This document shows positions 1 to 11,059 of a stretch of 64,000 bases of DNA, in pieces. Under the pieces are notes generated by a model. The model saw only the letters and a program-made list of their open reading frames with translations. It did no database searches and was not told where the DNA came from. This DNA comes from Temnopleurus reevesii. Its lineage: Eukaryota; Echinodermata; Echinoidea; Temnopleuroida; Temnopleuridae. Both the position numbers and the translations under genes were made by a program. Location: NCBI GenBank assembly GCA_036244855.1, contig BQKZ01000059.1, forward strand, positions 71,329-135,328, given 5' to 3'. Every line of letters begins with the position of its first letter. Position 1 is the stretch's first letter.

Positions 1-2730
1 ACATCAAGTGATAACCTGGCAAGTGAAAAAATTCCTTTAGGCCAAGTGGCTGGGTGAACACCAAAACATCCTTCTAAAAGAGCTTAAAATAAAATATTGG
101 GCTGTCCAGCCGTCTCTCTCCGCTCTCTTCTTTTTAATTTCTTTTATTCATATATATGCTATAATTTTGCTGCTTGGCATGCTTTTTTTAATCGAGTAAT
201 TCTTGTAATTTTTCTTATGATGTATAATCTTCACTTTCTTTTGTATGTTGTATATATTTTCCATTTTTTCCGTAGTTGTTGTGTTATCTTTTTCTGACGG
301 AAATAAAACAAACAAACAGACAAACAAAAATAAACACGCATTTACACACATACACATACACGTGTATATACACACACGCACAAACTTACATTTACGCAAA
401 ACTACAACCATGTATACACATACTACACACACACACACACACACACCCACACACCTACACACACAAACACACACATAATGTAATACAACAAAAAACTGTG
501 CACAAATTCTTCAATAAATATCATAACTCAATAATTGGCAGGTTAAAAGTTTGAAATGTATAAACCATGCAGGAGCATATCATCTTTGTACTTCCAACAA
601 TGCATCTGCAAAAAATAGGATTTTTTTACTCACTCTGTAAAGTGTAATGAGATCCGATGAAAAAGTATATTACTTTGTTTTTCACAGGAATTGTTTTCAT
701 TTAGTTTCCCATACTTCTCTCAAAGTACATCATTAAACTTTAAATTTTTAAATTTATATTAGTTGTAGTTTTTGTTTCCCATCTCTCAACCATATTTTAA
801 TCCACAAATACGATTCGGAAATGAACTCTGTGTTGATTATTTTTCATTCCCATCAGACAAACGACCTAAGGCCGATATAAGTCACTCTTGTTGTTTCATT
901 AAATATGATAGATTGCATGAAGGAAATCGTTACATCTGTAATTCATTTCCCCGTAAGATCTGTGTATCCCACTTTTTGTTTTATGATAGTATGTCCGTTC
1001 TCTTTCTGGCGGGAAATTCTTGTCGGAAGGCTTTTTCCATGTGCTCCATCTTTTGCGTGCTGCAATGTCTTTCACATTATAACGAAGTATAGTTTGATTT
1101 CTCAAGACCAGTATACTCTGAAGGAATAAGAAGCACTGCAAAAACTAAGGTTTTGAATGTTTATATCAAGTCCGTGTTCATAACGTGAAACATGATAAAA
1201 TAATTTTTGGAACAACGCCAGTCTGCTATATTGGACTGATTTGAATAGTGTCCTTTTTCATATTTCAGCTCTGAAAACAACATTTTAATTTGCATTTCAG
1301 TTCTAGATTACGTTCAATCTTATACACTGCTATTCTGATGCTGGACCTTGCTGAAAATTAATGAGCCAGATTATGCGTTCTTTATAATGGAACACCAAAG
1401 AAGAATTCGAATAAAATCAATAATTTACTAGTACATTTGTATTTGAAATGATGTGCTCTTTCTTATAAATTATGTTTTTTTAACAATGTGTTCGATTCAA
1501 TGTCGGCGTTATATTGATATAAATCTATAAAAAAACTACGATGTTGCACATGTACACCGAGTCATAGTTAAGAAGTTAAGAATAACACCCTGTTTTTATT
1601 AAGATGTAAAGTGTTTTGAAGCGGATGAGTGCAACTTTCTCGTTCTAATGGAAACTGACACAGTGAAAAATCTGACAACTTAAATGGCGCTACTTTATAG
1701 CGATATCCGTTAGGTTATTTACATTAGGCGACGTTCACCCCATACCCCCGTCAAAATATGATTAATATCCCGCGTTCAAGATTGGCCGAAAGGGTAGTTG
1801 GACAAAAAGGGCACAAAAGGAGAAAATTGAAGTATATAGACTTACGACGAATAGACGTCATATACCCCTGTCCATCTTGACTCTCTCTTTCTCAGGAGAA
1901 GTAGGTTAAGTTTTCCAATGTAGCATTATTTGATTTGCCAACATTGCTCAATATTAGGGCCGCTAGTCGCTTTATTGCGAGAAATCTTCAGACGAAATAA
2001 ATAAATTATTGATCTTTGACAGCTTCAGCCTCACTTCAAAGATGAAAGATGATATCTATTAAAATGAAATATGGAGAAAATGATGAGCGATTTTAGAATC
2101 TAGGGAAGAAACTGAGGATAGATTTTGAATTCTTTTCTTTTGAGACTTTTTATATCCACTCCCGGTTCCTTTTTGCGAGGGTTGATATGAATTTTGAATC
2201 TGTCGATAGATTTGCTGACCAATTTGAATCGGTCTCAATAAGTTCAAAATGTTTTATATAATTAAAGTCCTTTATAATTAATCCTATTAATGAACTTTAA
2301 TATTTTTAAGACCTCCGGGTTTGCTTACGTCTCACGTTGTATTTTGTTAAATCATACAAATGAATAATTTTTCATTAAAATAATTGAGAGCCTCACACAA
2401 GATATCAATAAATGTAATCAGAGACAATCACAATGAAATAATACCCGAAGGAACATTCGTAATATCATAATGAAATTAGTGCATGTTATGTAACAGTCGC
2501 TTAAAATAAAATAATTATTTTTGCTTAAACTCAATATGAAGAGGCCAAAATCGACAAAGCTTGAACGCAAAGTGGATATCCCTAACAACATCTAGAAGTT
2601 TGTATATATACAAGTTACGAGGACAGTACACTCTTAGGAATAGTATAAAGCATGTAACATTCTTTTTTATTTATAGTAAAAAGTGACCAAACCTAGTTAA
2701 ATTGTCCTGAAAAATAGTGATGTCTGACCA
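1..2730. other. Gene-free AT-rich stretch with a CA-repeat patch
   Basis: No open frame here has codon use, splice sites or motifs that I would call a gene. The only clear structure is an interrupted CA-rich tract at about 340-478, whose densest part is at 423-478. The rest is AT-rich unique-looking DNA with many stop codons in all frames. Confidence 0.6.
413..478. repeat. (CA)n microsatellite
   Basis: Nearly uninterrupted CA dinucleotides with occasional C or T interruptions. They sit inside a wider, degenerate CA-rich zone that begins near 340. The apparent His/Thr-rich or Val/Cys-rich open frames across it come from the simple repeat. Confidence 0.9.
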
Positions 2731-2859
2731 GGGGCCTGTAACATAAAAGAGATGCAATTAATCTTGCAATTAATTGCATCTCTTTGGTACACATTTTGCC
2801 ATTGACTTACGACAAATATTTATTGTAAGTTTAATTGCATCTTTTATGTTACAGGCCCC
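2731..2859. mobile_element. MITE family A, copy 1 (129 bp foldback)
   Basis: The ends are inverted copies: GGGGCCTGTAACATAAAA at the left and its complement at the right, ending GGCCCC. An inner palindromic core is built around GCAATTAATTGC. There is no coding capacity. The same ends and the same 129-bp length recur at 16703-16831, so this is a dispersed non-autonomous DNA element. The superfamily cannot be told from the sequence, because no convincing target-site duplication is visible. Confidence 0.8.
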
Positions 2860-3072
2860 AGAAGTTGGTAATTGCAGTTGGTACATGTAGGCCTGTGGAA
2901 GTAGGCTAAGAAGGTAAAACACCGCCCCAACTCCCCACACACATTTTTCAAAACGTTTCGCATTGCTTGAAATGTAATAAGAATATGTTTAATTTTGAGT
3001 AGAAATTGTATATGTTTTAGTGAGTAGCCGTGTTTCCTTGCATGTGGGTGTCGGCCCGGGTATGGGAACGGG

Positions 3073-3221
3073 GTTGTGTTTCATAAAGTTGTTTATAGAC
3101 CTACGCACGACTGTACGAACGACTGATGACCCATTCTTGCACTCAATAATTCATGTGTCACTGAGTAAGGGTCAGAGAAAGGGTCACCGGTCTGGTCACC
3201 AAAATCTTTATGAAACATGCA
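3073..3221. mobile_element. MITE family B, copy 1
   Basis: Starts near GTTGTGTTTCATAAAG and ends near CTTTATGAAACATGCAAT, which is the inverse of the start. The arms contain the family's hallmark words: GTAGACCTACGCACGACT-type sequence on the left, and AGGGTCACC with a degenerate TCGT-type motif on the right. Copies at 16.8, 41.4, 47.0, 47.1 and 62.0 kb share the pattern. There is no coding capacity. Confidence 0.75.
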
Positions 3222-3223
3222 AT

Positions 3224-3372
3224 TGGGGTTGTATTTAGATCTACTAACGCCTCTATGAACAACTGGTTACACTTTCTCACGTGTGATTCAGCGCCCTGGA
3301 TTATCATTTCGTGGATGAAAGGGTCTCCTGTCGTTCGCCACCTCTACGAACAGTTTTATTACACACAAACCT
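3224..3372. mobile_element. MITE family B, copy 2 (head-to-tail with copy 1)
   Basis: Begins directly after copy 1 with GGTTGTATTTAGATCTAC and ends near CTCTACGAACAGTTTTATTAC. It is more diverged than copy 1 but has the same order of motifs, including the central CACTTTCTCAC / AAAGGGTC pair. Confidence 0.6.
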
Positions 3373-3853
3373 GTTCGTCACCATTAATCCTTTCTCCTGT
3401 TTCATGTGATACTGATGATATTTTATGAGATAAATAAATATTTGCTTAACAGATGAGGAAAACATTGTCCAACAGGTGGCTGGGTCGCCTAATCGCCCAA
3501 CACGTTTTGCAGTGCATGTGAAACTCTTCGGTTCTACATAGCCTACGTGCTTGCAAACCGTTTAGTGATTAGCATTTAACCATGATACGAAGATTTATTT
3601 CTAAATGCTTATGTAAATATTTTGATTATATATTGATTCAATAAAACAGTTAAAAAAATTATTTCCGCCTGCAAAAGTGTGAAAAAACATAAATCGTATT
3701 GCAAAATAACATCCATTGGTTGTCGCAACTGATATTGTATGGGGAAAGTTGGCAAACATGCATTTTCCCCATTTTTTATTAGGTGATTGCTTGCTTTGCT
3801 TCGTTTGAATTCTACATGTTTGAATTTTCCATCGTTCCAAGTGTGATGAATTC

Positions 3854-4330
3854 AACAGTAAGTGACATTAAGATCAGATGGGTAGTAGCATGGCAAGCCC
3901 TAATACAAAGTGAGTACCATTTGGAAATCACAATTGTCTCGAAGAACCAAGATCGGCTTATTTATTGCAACCGCGGAGACCATCTTGATGTATGGTTGCG
4001 AGGCATGGACATTAACACCAACTTTGGTTGCTATACATGAATGCTGAGGACAGTGTTGAACATCCAAATAAGACCCTATATGGTCATTTACCCAAAGTTG
4101 GAGACAAAGCTGCAAGAAGAAGGATACAATTTGCTGGACACTGCTACCGACATTCAAAGTTAGCTGCGAGTGGCCTCATTCTATGGGAGCCATTGCAAAG
4201 GGCAGCGGGGACGTGGCAGAAAACACAAGACCTATGTTGACACTTTCAGCATTTTCAACACTTTCAGACGCTGGGACAGTTGGCACAAACGGACGGAAAA
4301 AACATTATGATGGCAGGAGTAACTGGAGGA
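3854..4330 (+). pseudogene. Decayed non-LTR retrotransposon fragment (C-terminal reverse-transcriptase region)
   Basis: Read in shifting frames, this stretch encodes the region downstream of the reverse-transcriptase catalytic core seen in jockey/CR1/RTE-like ORF2 proteins. Visible pieces are a KSQLSRRTKIGLF-like segment near 3920-3965, then YGCEAWTLTPTL at about 3990-4027, then LYGHLPKVGDKAARRR near 4076-4122 and FAGHCYRH followed by LILWEP up to about 4194. At least one frameshift (near 4030) and a stop interrupt it, and no endonuclease or catalytic YxDD part is present. It is a 5'-truncated, dead copy. The family match is from memory of these motifs, and the exact clade is not determined. 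Confidence 0.8.
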
Positions 4331-6660
4331 TTCATAGGTCTTTAAATGTGGGGGAACATTTTTTCTACTCATTCTCTTTAAAACCGCTGTTATCTACGGA
4401 AGATATGAACATACTGCATGTTGTCGCCATGGACATTTTTCTCCTATTTGTTTCTTTGTTTTTATTTTTTGTTGCCACTGATTCAAATATGCAACAGAAT
4501 TGGAAATATTTTGGAAGAATGACAACACAATTATTTCATTGGTCATGCATTTCAAAGTATAATCATTACCAAAACAATATAGCATCGAAACTGCTTCTTT
4601 TATTTTACTGATGAGTACAATCATCTGATATAAAAGAATCATGCAATGAGTGAGTTCGGGAGATTCCAAAGGGCAATACCACACCCCTTTGGGCCCACCA
4701 GTCGATTCACGATTGTTTACAGAAACAATTACGCCATTTCTTTCTAATTCAATATCTTCCTAAAGACTCACTTTTCAATTATTTAATATCATCGTGGTTG
4801 TCGTGTTTAGCATTTTGTGAATATGATATTTGCTCATTCTTTCATTAACATAAATAGAGGGATTTAAATCTCGGCCGTTTCTTTTTTATCGCAGACAAGC
4901 AAATCATATACAAAGTTTAATTCGAAAAGTAAGTTAAATAGGTGAGAAAAATAATAGACACTTATTATGGGAAAACCTACGGAAGTAGTTTAGAGTTATT
5001 AAAGAATTTATCACCCTAATGTTCCGTCTTTCTTCACTCTTCACCTTTATTTGACATTGAAGCCAAGACATATGCCCATAATTTGATGTGCAGACTAGAT
5101 TATTGGCCTGGAAAGCTGAACAAGTTCAAAGTATACACGATCCTCTATTTTGCTTTGCAGTCCCACGCACTGTTAATTGAGTTGGTAATAACGATGAGCG
5201 CACATCACTGTCATGTACGCATGTTGGCCCACCGTGATCAATACAAAAGACCTAAGCCTCATGGAAGAATGATTCTTGTGGAGGCACGACAGGTTTTTCT
5301 TATTATATTCTTCATATTGAACTCAAGAATACAAGCAAGGGTGGATATTTGACCAGGAATCATTGTGACTTGATGAGTTTAAAGATGCAGATTCATGCTT
5401 AAACTCTTTCCGCAAAAAGCCACGATATTGACACTTCCATAATCATGAGATTTCCGATTTATGTCAAGACATTGTCGACATGTCTCTTTTAAAACATTGT
5501 TATTACATACGACTAAGCTCAAAACAGAATACTTAAATGCAAGGTATGGAAACCTCAAAATTAAAAAATGGCTCGCGTGGAGCGCCGTAAAAGGTTTATT
5601 GACAGGTTTTAGTGACAAAACTATAGGAATTATATTTACATTCCGTTTTATCTGTCATTCCTTTATATTTCTTGTATATAGTAATGCATTTATTAATTAT
5701 TACCTATCACTCATATACGCCGTATTCATTGCATGTGTATAGAAAGATTCAGGGCGATGCACGTATGTAATAATTATATGCATCCTTGTGTTAATATATC
5801 CAAGCAACTAAAGCTTTTTTGTGTTTTGGGGGTAGTTTTATATGAGTTTAGTAAAGACGAAATGCCAAATTCTGTTCATGAATTTTAATTTCCTGACATG
5901 CATCAAACTGCCATTATGAATGATACTAGTGCATTGCGGATGAACATGTGAGTAATTCAATGGATAAATTTAGCATTGTGAATATTCATTCTACAGAAAC
6001 TATGTACACCTTCCAAGTCTGAACCAATTATTGCTGTTTTCAATCTCTCCAAAATATAATATGAGATGAATTTTAAAACAATATACATTGAATATCTCAT
6101 AAATGTTTAATACCTATGTCACCGAACTGTCCTTTTTAATGTACCTATGGTGTTGCTTATTCAGTTTCTAGATAGATTGCAAAATGGACCGACAAAAAAT
6201 ACCTTCTTTTGATAACTTAGAAAAGCATCTTTGCATAGTACTGTTGAAAATCTTGTTCATACTTCAATGATGTCTCGCAATGGCTTTCGATTCGACACAG
6301 AAAGTGTCGGATCTGACCCAGAAACAGTCCTACTTTCCCTTATTTGGGGTCATATTGATTTTGATCCAAAATGGAGTTTGGCTCCAACTGATGCTTTCCG
6401 GGTCTTCCCAATCCGGATTTATGAAATGTTTCCACCTCGCCATTATTGCAAAACATGTCCAAAAAGATACCGAAGACTTTTATTGGTAAAGGATGATCAA
6501 ATAAAATCCACGTTCTGAGCTTTTTCAGTTTGATGGTTGCTGCATGGCTAAACAAAACAACCCTCATTTGGCTTGAGAAAGTCATTTGGGAAACCACGAA
6601 TGCTCATCATATGAATCATAAGGTTAATAAAAGCTTAAAACGTTATTTTATTCCCCAATA
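4331..6660. other. Gene-free stretch, nothing recognised
   Basis: Short open frames here show no domain, splice context or codon bias that I recognise. The DNA is AT-rich and looks unique. The segment near 6290-6430 has slightly higher GC but no identifiable product. Confidence 0.5.
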
Positions 6661-6672
6661 TGTTTAAGTCCG

Positions 6673-6857
6673 CACAACTAGAAGTGGGAACCAACCCAGC
6701 AGTGTGGACGTTTGGTCTTAGGATTGAGTGTAGTTGGGATTGGGGTAAAGCACACTCAACTAGCAGTGGGAACCAACCCAGCAGTGTGGACGTTCGGTGT
6801 TAGGATCATAGCAACAAGTTAGTACGTTGAGTGTAGTTGGGATTGAGGTTAAGCGAC
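6673..6857. repeat. Imperfect tandem duplication (~80-100 bp units)
   Basis: AACTAGAAGTGGGAACCAAC and AACTAGCAGTGGGAACCAAC open two adjacent copies. Each runs through AGCAGTGTGGACGTT and GAGTGTAGTTGGGATTG to GTTAAGC or GTAAAGC. The second copy carries an extra ~24 bases (CATAGCAACAAGTTAGTACG) before the GAGTGTAG word. Confidence 0.85.
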
Positions 6858-8290
6858 GAACAAGTGCTTACGGCTGGATGAAGAGAATGGGATGAAGGGA
6901 CTTTAGGGAACTTTCTTATTCCTCTCACATCACTGGCGTCGGAATGTCTTACAACTGGAGCAGGATACATGGGAAGTATTATTGCCTCGATAATGGAAAA
7001 ATGGGATGTTTTCGAGACAAAATAGGAGTTAAGAGGCTTTCCAGATTCCTTACTCCGTCATCACCGTCTTCTTGTGGATAATGAATTTGAAAACATTGAA
7101 TAAAATGTTAATGTTCAGTTATTGTTAAAGGCAGATGTTCCGCTCAGAGCGCCATATGAAATGAGATGTAAAGGCAATATTCGCACATCAGCAAAATTCA
7201 GTATATGCCCGACGATAAATCAAATCCATAGGGGTAAGCTTGGCTGACGCTGGTATGTACCAACTTTGAGCTCAATCTGGATGGATTCAACGAAAGTATA
7301 TCTATCAATATCGGCCAAGTCATTTTTAAAGAGAATCTATTTTCCTAATAATCCCAAAGCAACATTTCAATGTTGGTTGGCCCAATCAATAATACGAATA
7401 TCAACTTGACATAAAATGCGAATATTTTGTCTGTTAGGCCTCAGTAAATAGCACAGATGGAGTATTCATAAACCCGAATCAATGACATTTTATATTTACG
7501 ATGAGAATTAGTGATCGGACAAACGTGTATAATCATTTCATAAAGAATTACAAAAGTATATGTTTATTAAAAAAAAGATATTCAGACATGATTAACATTG
7601 TAATATATTTTATATACCAAGTTTACCCGTTGCAAGTATTGGAATATAAAACAGATTGTAGATGGCGATGGGGAAACAGAATCCTTTTTAAATGACTCGA
7701 AAAGTTGTTGCCAAAACAACAACTTTAGAAAGGTGAAAATGCTCCAGATTGATTTCTTGGTGTTTTATGTCTCTACTATTAAAGTAAAATAGAAATGCAA
7801 CTCCGTGTATCATGTTCCCAACATCAAGTATTCTTTTGATGCCAAGTTCATCCGCTAAAAATATTTGAATATGAAACAGATTTAGAAGCCTTAAAACAAT
7901 GCACGATTTCCGTTCTAGTGACGTTGGTGATAGTGATTCCTCTTAGCACTGATTCTAATAATGTGTTGCCATGACAACGAGTTTACGGAGGTGAAAATGC
8001 AGAAATGTTTTCGGGTAATCATCTCAGATTGCTTTCTCGATATCTTGTCATTTTTTGTTCTGGATGCAATATAAAACTAGAATATAATATGACTTGTTGC
8101 ATCGTGTTACCAATGTTTGAAGCCTTGTGTAGATGATATCTGCTCTCGGTATCCAGAAATATAAATCTGTCTGATTTCTATTTTTAATTCTAAGAATAAA
8201 TAAACACAGAATACGTCAAGTGGACAAGAAGTATGTTATTAAAACAGGCCAATGGTTTCGATCTGGGTTGCGATAGAATCGAAGATTTAT
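6858..8290. other. Gene-free stretch containing an old, diverged duplication
   Basis: No gene is recognised. Segments near 7640-7800 and 7865-8100 share an ordered set of words (ACAGATT, GTTGCCA..ACAAC, GGTGAAAATGC, CAGATTG.TTTCT, CATC/CATG..GTT.CCAA), which suggests an ancient tandem duplication. Each copy holds one GTTGCC-N2-RACAAC palindrome (7707-7720 and 7965-7978). Confidence 0.45.
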
Positions 8291-8296
8291 TTTCAT

Positions 8297-8398
8297 GATG
8301 ATGATGATGATGATGACGACGATGATGATGACGACGATGATGATGATGAGGAGGAGGAGGAGGATAATGGTGCTAATGATGATGAAGTTGACGATGAT
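8297..8398. repeat. (GAT)n/(GAC)n/(GAG)n trinucleotide repeat
   Basis: A run of GAT, GAC and GAG triplets, perfect at first and increasingly interrupted after about 8365. It is not inside any supportable gene. Confidence 0.9.
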
Positions 8399-8923
8399 TA
8401 TGGAATGATTTGAGTAATCATTTTAAATGCATTATAAGACTTCCAGTTTGATGTACCAAATTTGTATGATTTTCTGTATTCATGTTTCAATAAGCGAATT
8501 TCATTATTCTTACCTCTGTATAAGAATGATGTAATTGTTTTAAATTCTTCGTGTTTTCTTCTTGTTTATGTCTTATAAAAACGAATAGTCAAAATTAATC
8601 TAACTTGTAAATCTATCCGTATGTTTACGATTTATCATACCGAACCAAATTATTCTGAATCTCAACTTCGAATATATACGCGCAGTTAATTATGGTTAGT
8701 TGTAATGTTATATCGCAAAAGTTCATTGCAGTATCAATCATTCTGAATATGATGTCAACCCCAGACTTGTTAATATACAATTACAACATTCTACGCTAGA
8801 TTAAAGAAGAAGCATTCAATCTAGATTTAATGTAATATACCTACTTTCAATTCAATTTACGGGGAAACTAAGATTTATTTTCAAAGAAAGTATTGTATGT
8901 ATAGAAACGATTGCTAGTGACAT

Positions 8924-9096
8924 GGGTGGTGTTTTTCTCCAAGATAAGAAAGACTTTAAAACGATTTTAGGATCGAATTGTATCCTTTCTAGTGCGTAAT
9001 GGTTCACACTGTTCCGCGCATTCAGCGCAAGAACTAATACCAGTCGAAATTAAAGTCGCTCTTATAGTTCTTTCTTATCGTTGTGAAACACCGCCC
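8924..9096. mobile_element. MITE family D, copy 1
   Basis: Left end GGGTGGTGTTTTTCTCCAAG continues as ATAAGAAAGAC. The right end is its inverse: TCTTTCTTATCGTTGTGAAA followed by CACCGCCC. It is about 173 bp and non-coding. Related ends flank elements at 56362-56490 and 57267-57409. Confidence 0.7.
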
Positions 9097-9364
9097 AAGG
9101 AGGCATAATGCATATCGTAATACAAGTGACGTTAAAAGTGTAGGACTCTTAGCATTAAACACACATTTCAATGAATTCAGATGGACCGGGGTAATGTTAG
9201 ATTTGCGATTGATCTAAAGGCCCTGTCTAGTCGTTTTCATGACGATCGATATAACAACATTTGAAATCAAGGGTTCGACCGAGTACATTAATGTAAAATG
9301 ATCTGATCAAAGACGATGTCACACATTTGAGCATTCAATTCACAATTATTTTCAAAATAACATT

Positions 9365-9655
9365 TTGTGTAGTGGTTCTGACTCTCGCCTTTCAACAAGA
9401 GGGTAGTAGGTTCGAATCACACCTATGGCGTCAATTTCATTCAGCAAGAAATATATCTACATTGTGCTGCACTTAACCCAGGTGAGGTGAATGGGTACCT
9501 GGTAGGATATTTATTCCTTGAAACGCCAAGTGCGCTGTGCTGGTTGCTGCTGGGCTAAAGCCAGGGTAACAATGCTGCAATTCTAGAGCGCTAAGAGAAT
9601 GCGAATGGAGAGTTGATAAGCGCTATATAAAAGCCGTTCATTATTATTACAAATA
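9365..9655 (+). mobile_element. tRNA-derived SINE
   Basis: The head has pol III promoter boxes: a box A-like GTAGTGGTTCTGAC near 9371 and a box B-like GGTTCGAATCACACC near 9410-9424, with an anticodon-arm-like segment between them. The body follows (AACCCAGGTGAGGTGAATGG, CTGGTTGCTGCTGGGC) and the 3' tail is AGCGCTATATAAAAGCC then GTTCATTATTATTAC. A GCGCTATATAAA plus CATTATTATT tail is typical of SINEs in marine invertebrates. It is not a functional tRNA, because there is no intact acceptor stem. It is nearly full length and the best-preserved SINE in the window. Confidence 0.85.
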
Positions 9656-10570
9656 GAATAAATCAATGTTGTACAGTCTAGCAATTTACAATAGTAATCA
9701 AAGGATAGGGTAATTAGAACATAAATTATTGAGGAAAACAAATTGAAGGAACGTAAAGCAAAAATACCATTTACCAAGATCTTTTTCTTCTAATTTCATG
9801 TATGCTAGAATTTATTGGTCATACGTTTTCCATTATGCACTTTTCTGCAATGCTCCTGCGTATGGTGGCGTATCGCTATAAACGAATGTCTAACGATTTA
9901 AACATAAACTGTCCGTATGATGTACAACAAATGGATCTCGTGCCTAATCAAAAAGAAATGGGGCGAAATAATTGGGCTTTGAAATTGTGGCAGGAGATAA
10001 ATGCCATCAGTTGTAATTAGCTCAGATAATCGCAATTCCCGCAAGACAAATTGAACCATTGCTTGATATCTATTCTGAAATAATCATAATCAAAAGACTT
10101 ATAAATTCTAATGATCATTAATGTTATCTTAATACATATGCACAAACAAAGAGTGAGTTACACACGGGCGCACACAGGCACATTATGTTCATGACACAAA
10201 TATATATATATAACCTTGTCGGGGGAATTCCGGACAAAATTAGGATTGCCTTTAATCATTTTGACATTTTCAACTAATAAATTGAATAGATGAAATATAT
10301 TCATTTATATTTTCATCAGTAATGAATAAAGATGATTTTATTACTTTCAGCTTTTTTTTGGAGGGGGGGTATAATAATTTCAAATTAGCAAAATAGAATA
10401 AATATTGACTAATTATCTCTTTGTGAATAACTACATGTATTTGCATTTTATTTTGCTTTTATTATTCACGCTTTCTATTTCATTCTATCTTATCCTAGGA
10501 CATTGATCAGTCGCGTAGCAAATCTGCTGTTATGTTGTGGTTGTGCCTGAATGAATATATTCGAATAGCA
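9656..10570. other. Gene-free stretch, nothing recognised
   Basis: AT-rich DNA with only short open frames. There is a small ATATAT patch near 10201-10212. No repeat family or gene was recognised. Confidence 0.5.
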
Positions 10571-10575
10571 CACAT

Positions 10576-10581
10576 ACACAA

Positions 10582-10615
<34 letters not shown>

Positions 10616-10624
10616 CTCTCTCTC
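10576..10624. repeat. (CA)n followed by (CT)n microsatellite
   Basis: CACACA dinucleotides at about 10579-10612 run directly into CTCTCTCTC. It lies just upstream of a CpG-rich patch. Confidence 0.9.
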
Positions 10625-10654
10625 CCTCTTCACCTTTCAACCCCTGTCTATATT

Positions 10655-10900
10655 TTTTGGCGCGCTTTGGGGGACTGCAGCGGCGGGATCGTCATTGTCA
10701 ATGAAAGTGTGTCGTCGTCTGCGCAAGTGCGCGTGCGTGCTCCAACTTTCATCAAGTCGTAGATTGTATTCGTCATTTTTTTTCATTTCATTCCATACTC
10801 TCAACCCTTTCTCACCAACTCACTACTCCAAAAGCACAGGAGGCGGCATCGCGAACGAATGTCAGTTCGCGGGAGCGACCCTCTCGCATCACTTTTCTGG
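10655..10900 (+). promoter_or_regulatory. CpG-rich patch, possible promoter or 5' exon of the GPCR gene
   Basis: This ~250-bp patch is richer in GC and CpG than its surroundings (GGCGCGC, CAGCGGCGGGATCG, GTGCGCGTGCGTGC, GGCGGCATCGCGAACG, TTCGCGGGAGCGACC). The coding exon of the GPCR at 12843 is preceded by a splice acceptor at 12768-12769, so an upstream non-coding exon must exist, and this patch about 2 kb upstream is a reasonable candidate. No clear TATA box or splice donor fixes a transcript, so this is inference only. Confidence 0.25.
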
Positions 10901-11059
10901 ATTCTCGACAGCTTCGTTCTTGTCGCGTTATCATCAAACATTTTCTTTCCACTTTTTCTTTTGGAACGCAAAATGCGTGTGCTTATAAGATCAGACGGCA
11001 TTCTACCGATTGTTATAAATTTATTGGTGGAGGTGGTGGATATCGCCAGATGTTATTGA

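Noticed and set aside
4183..4611. 142-aa open frame on the + strand
   Set aside because: Its first part overlaps the retrotransposon relic in a wrong frame. The remainder is AT-rich, with no recognisable feature.
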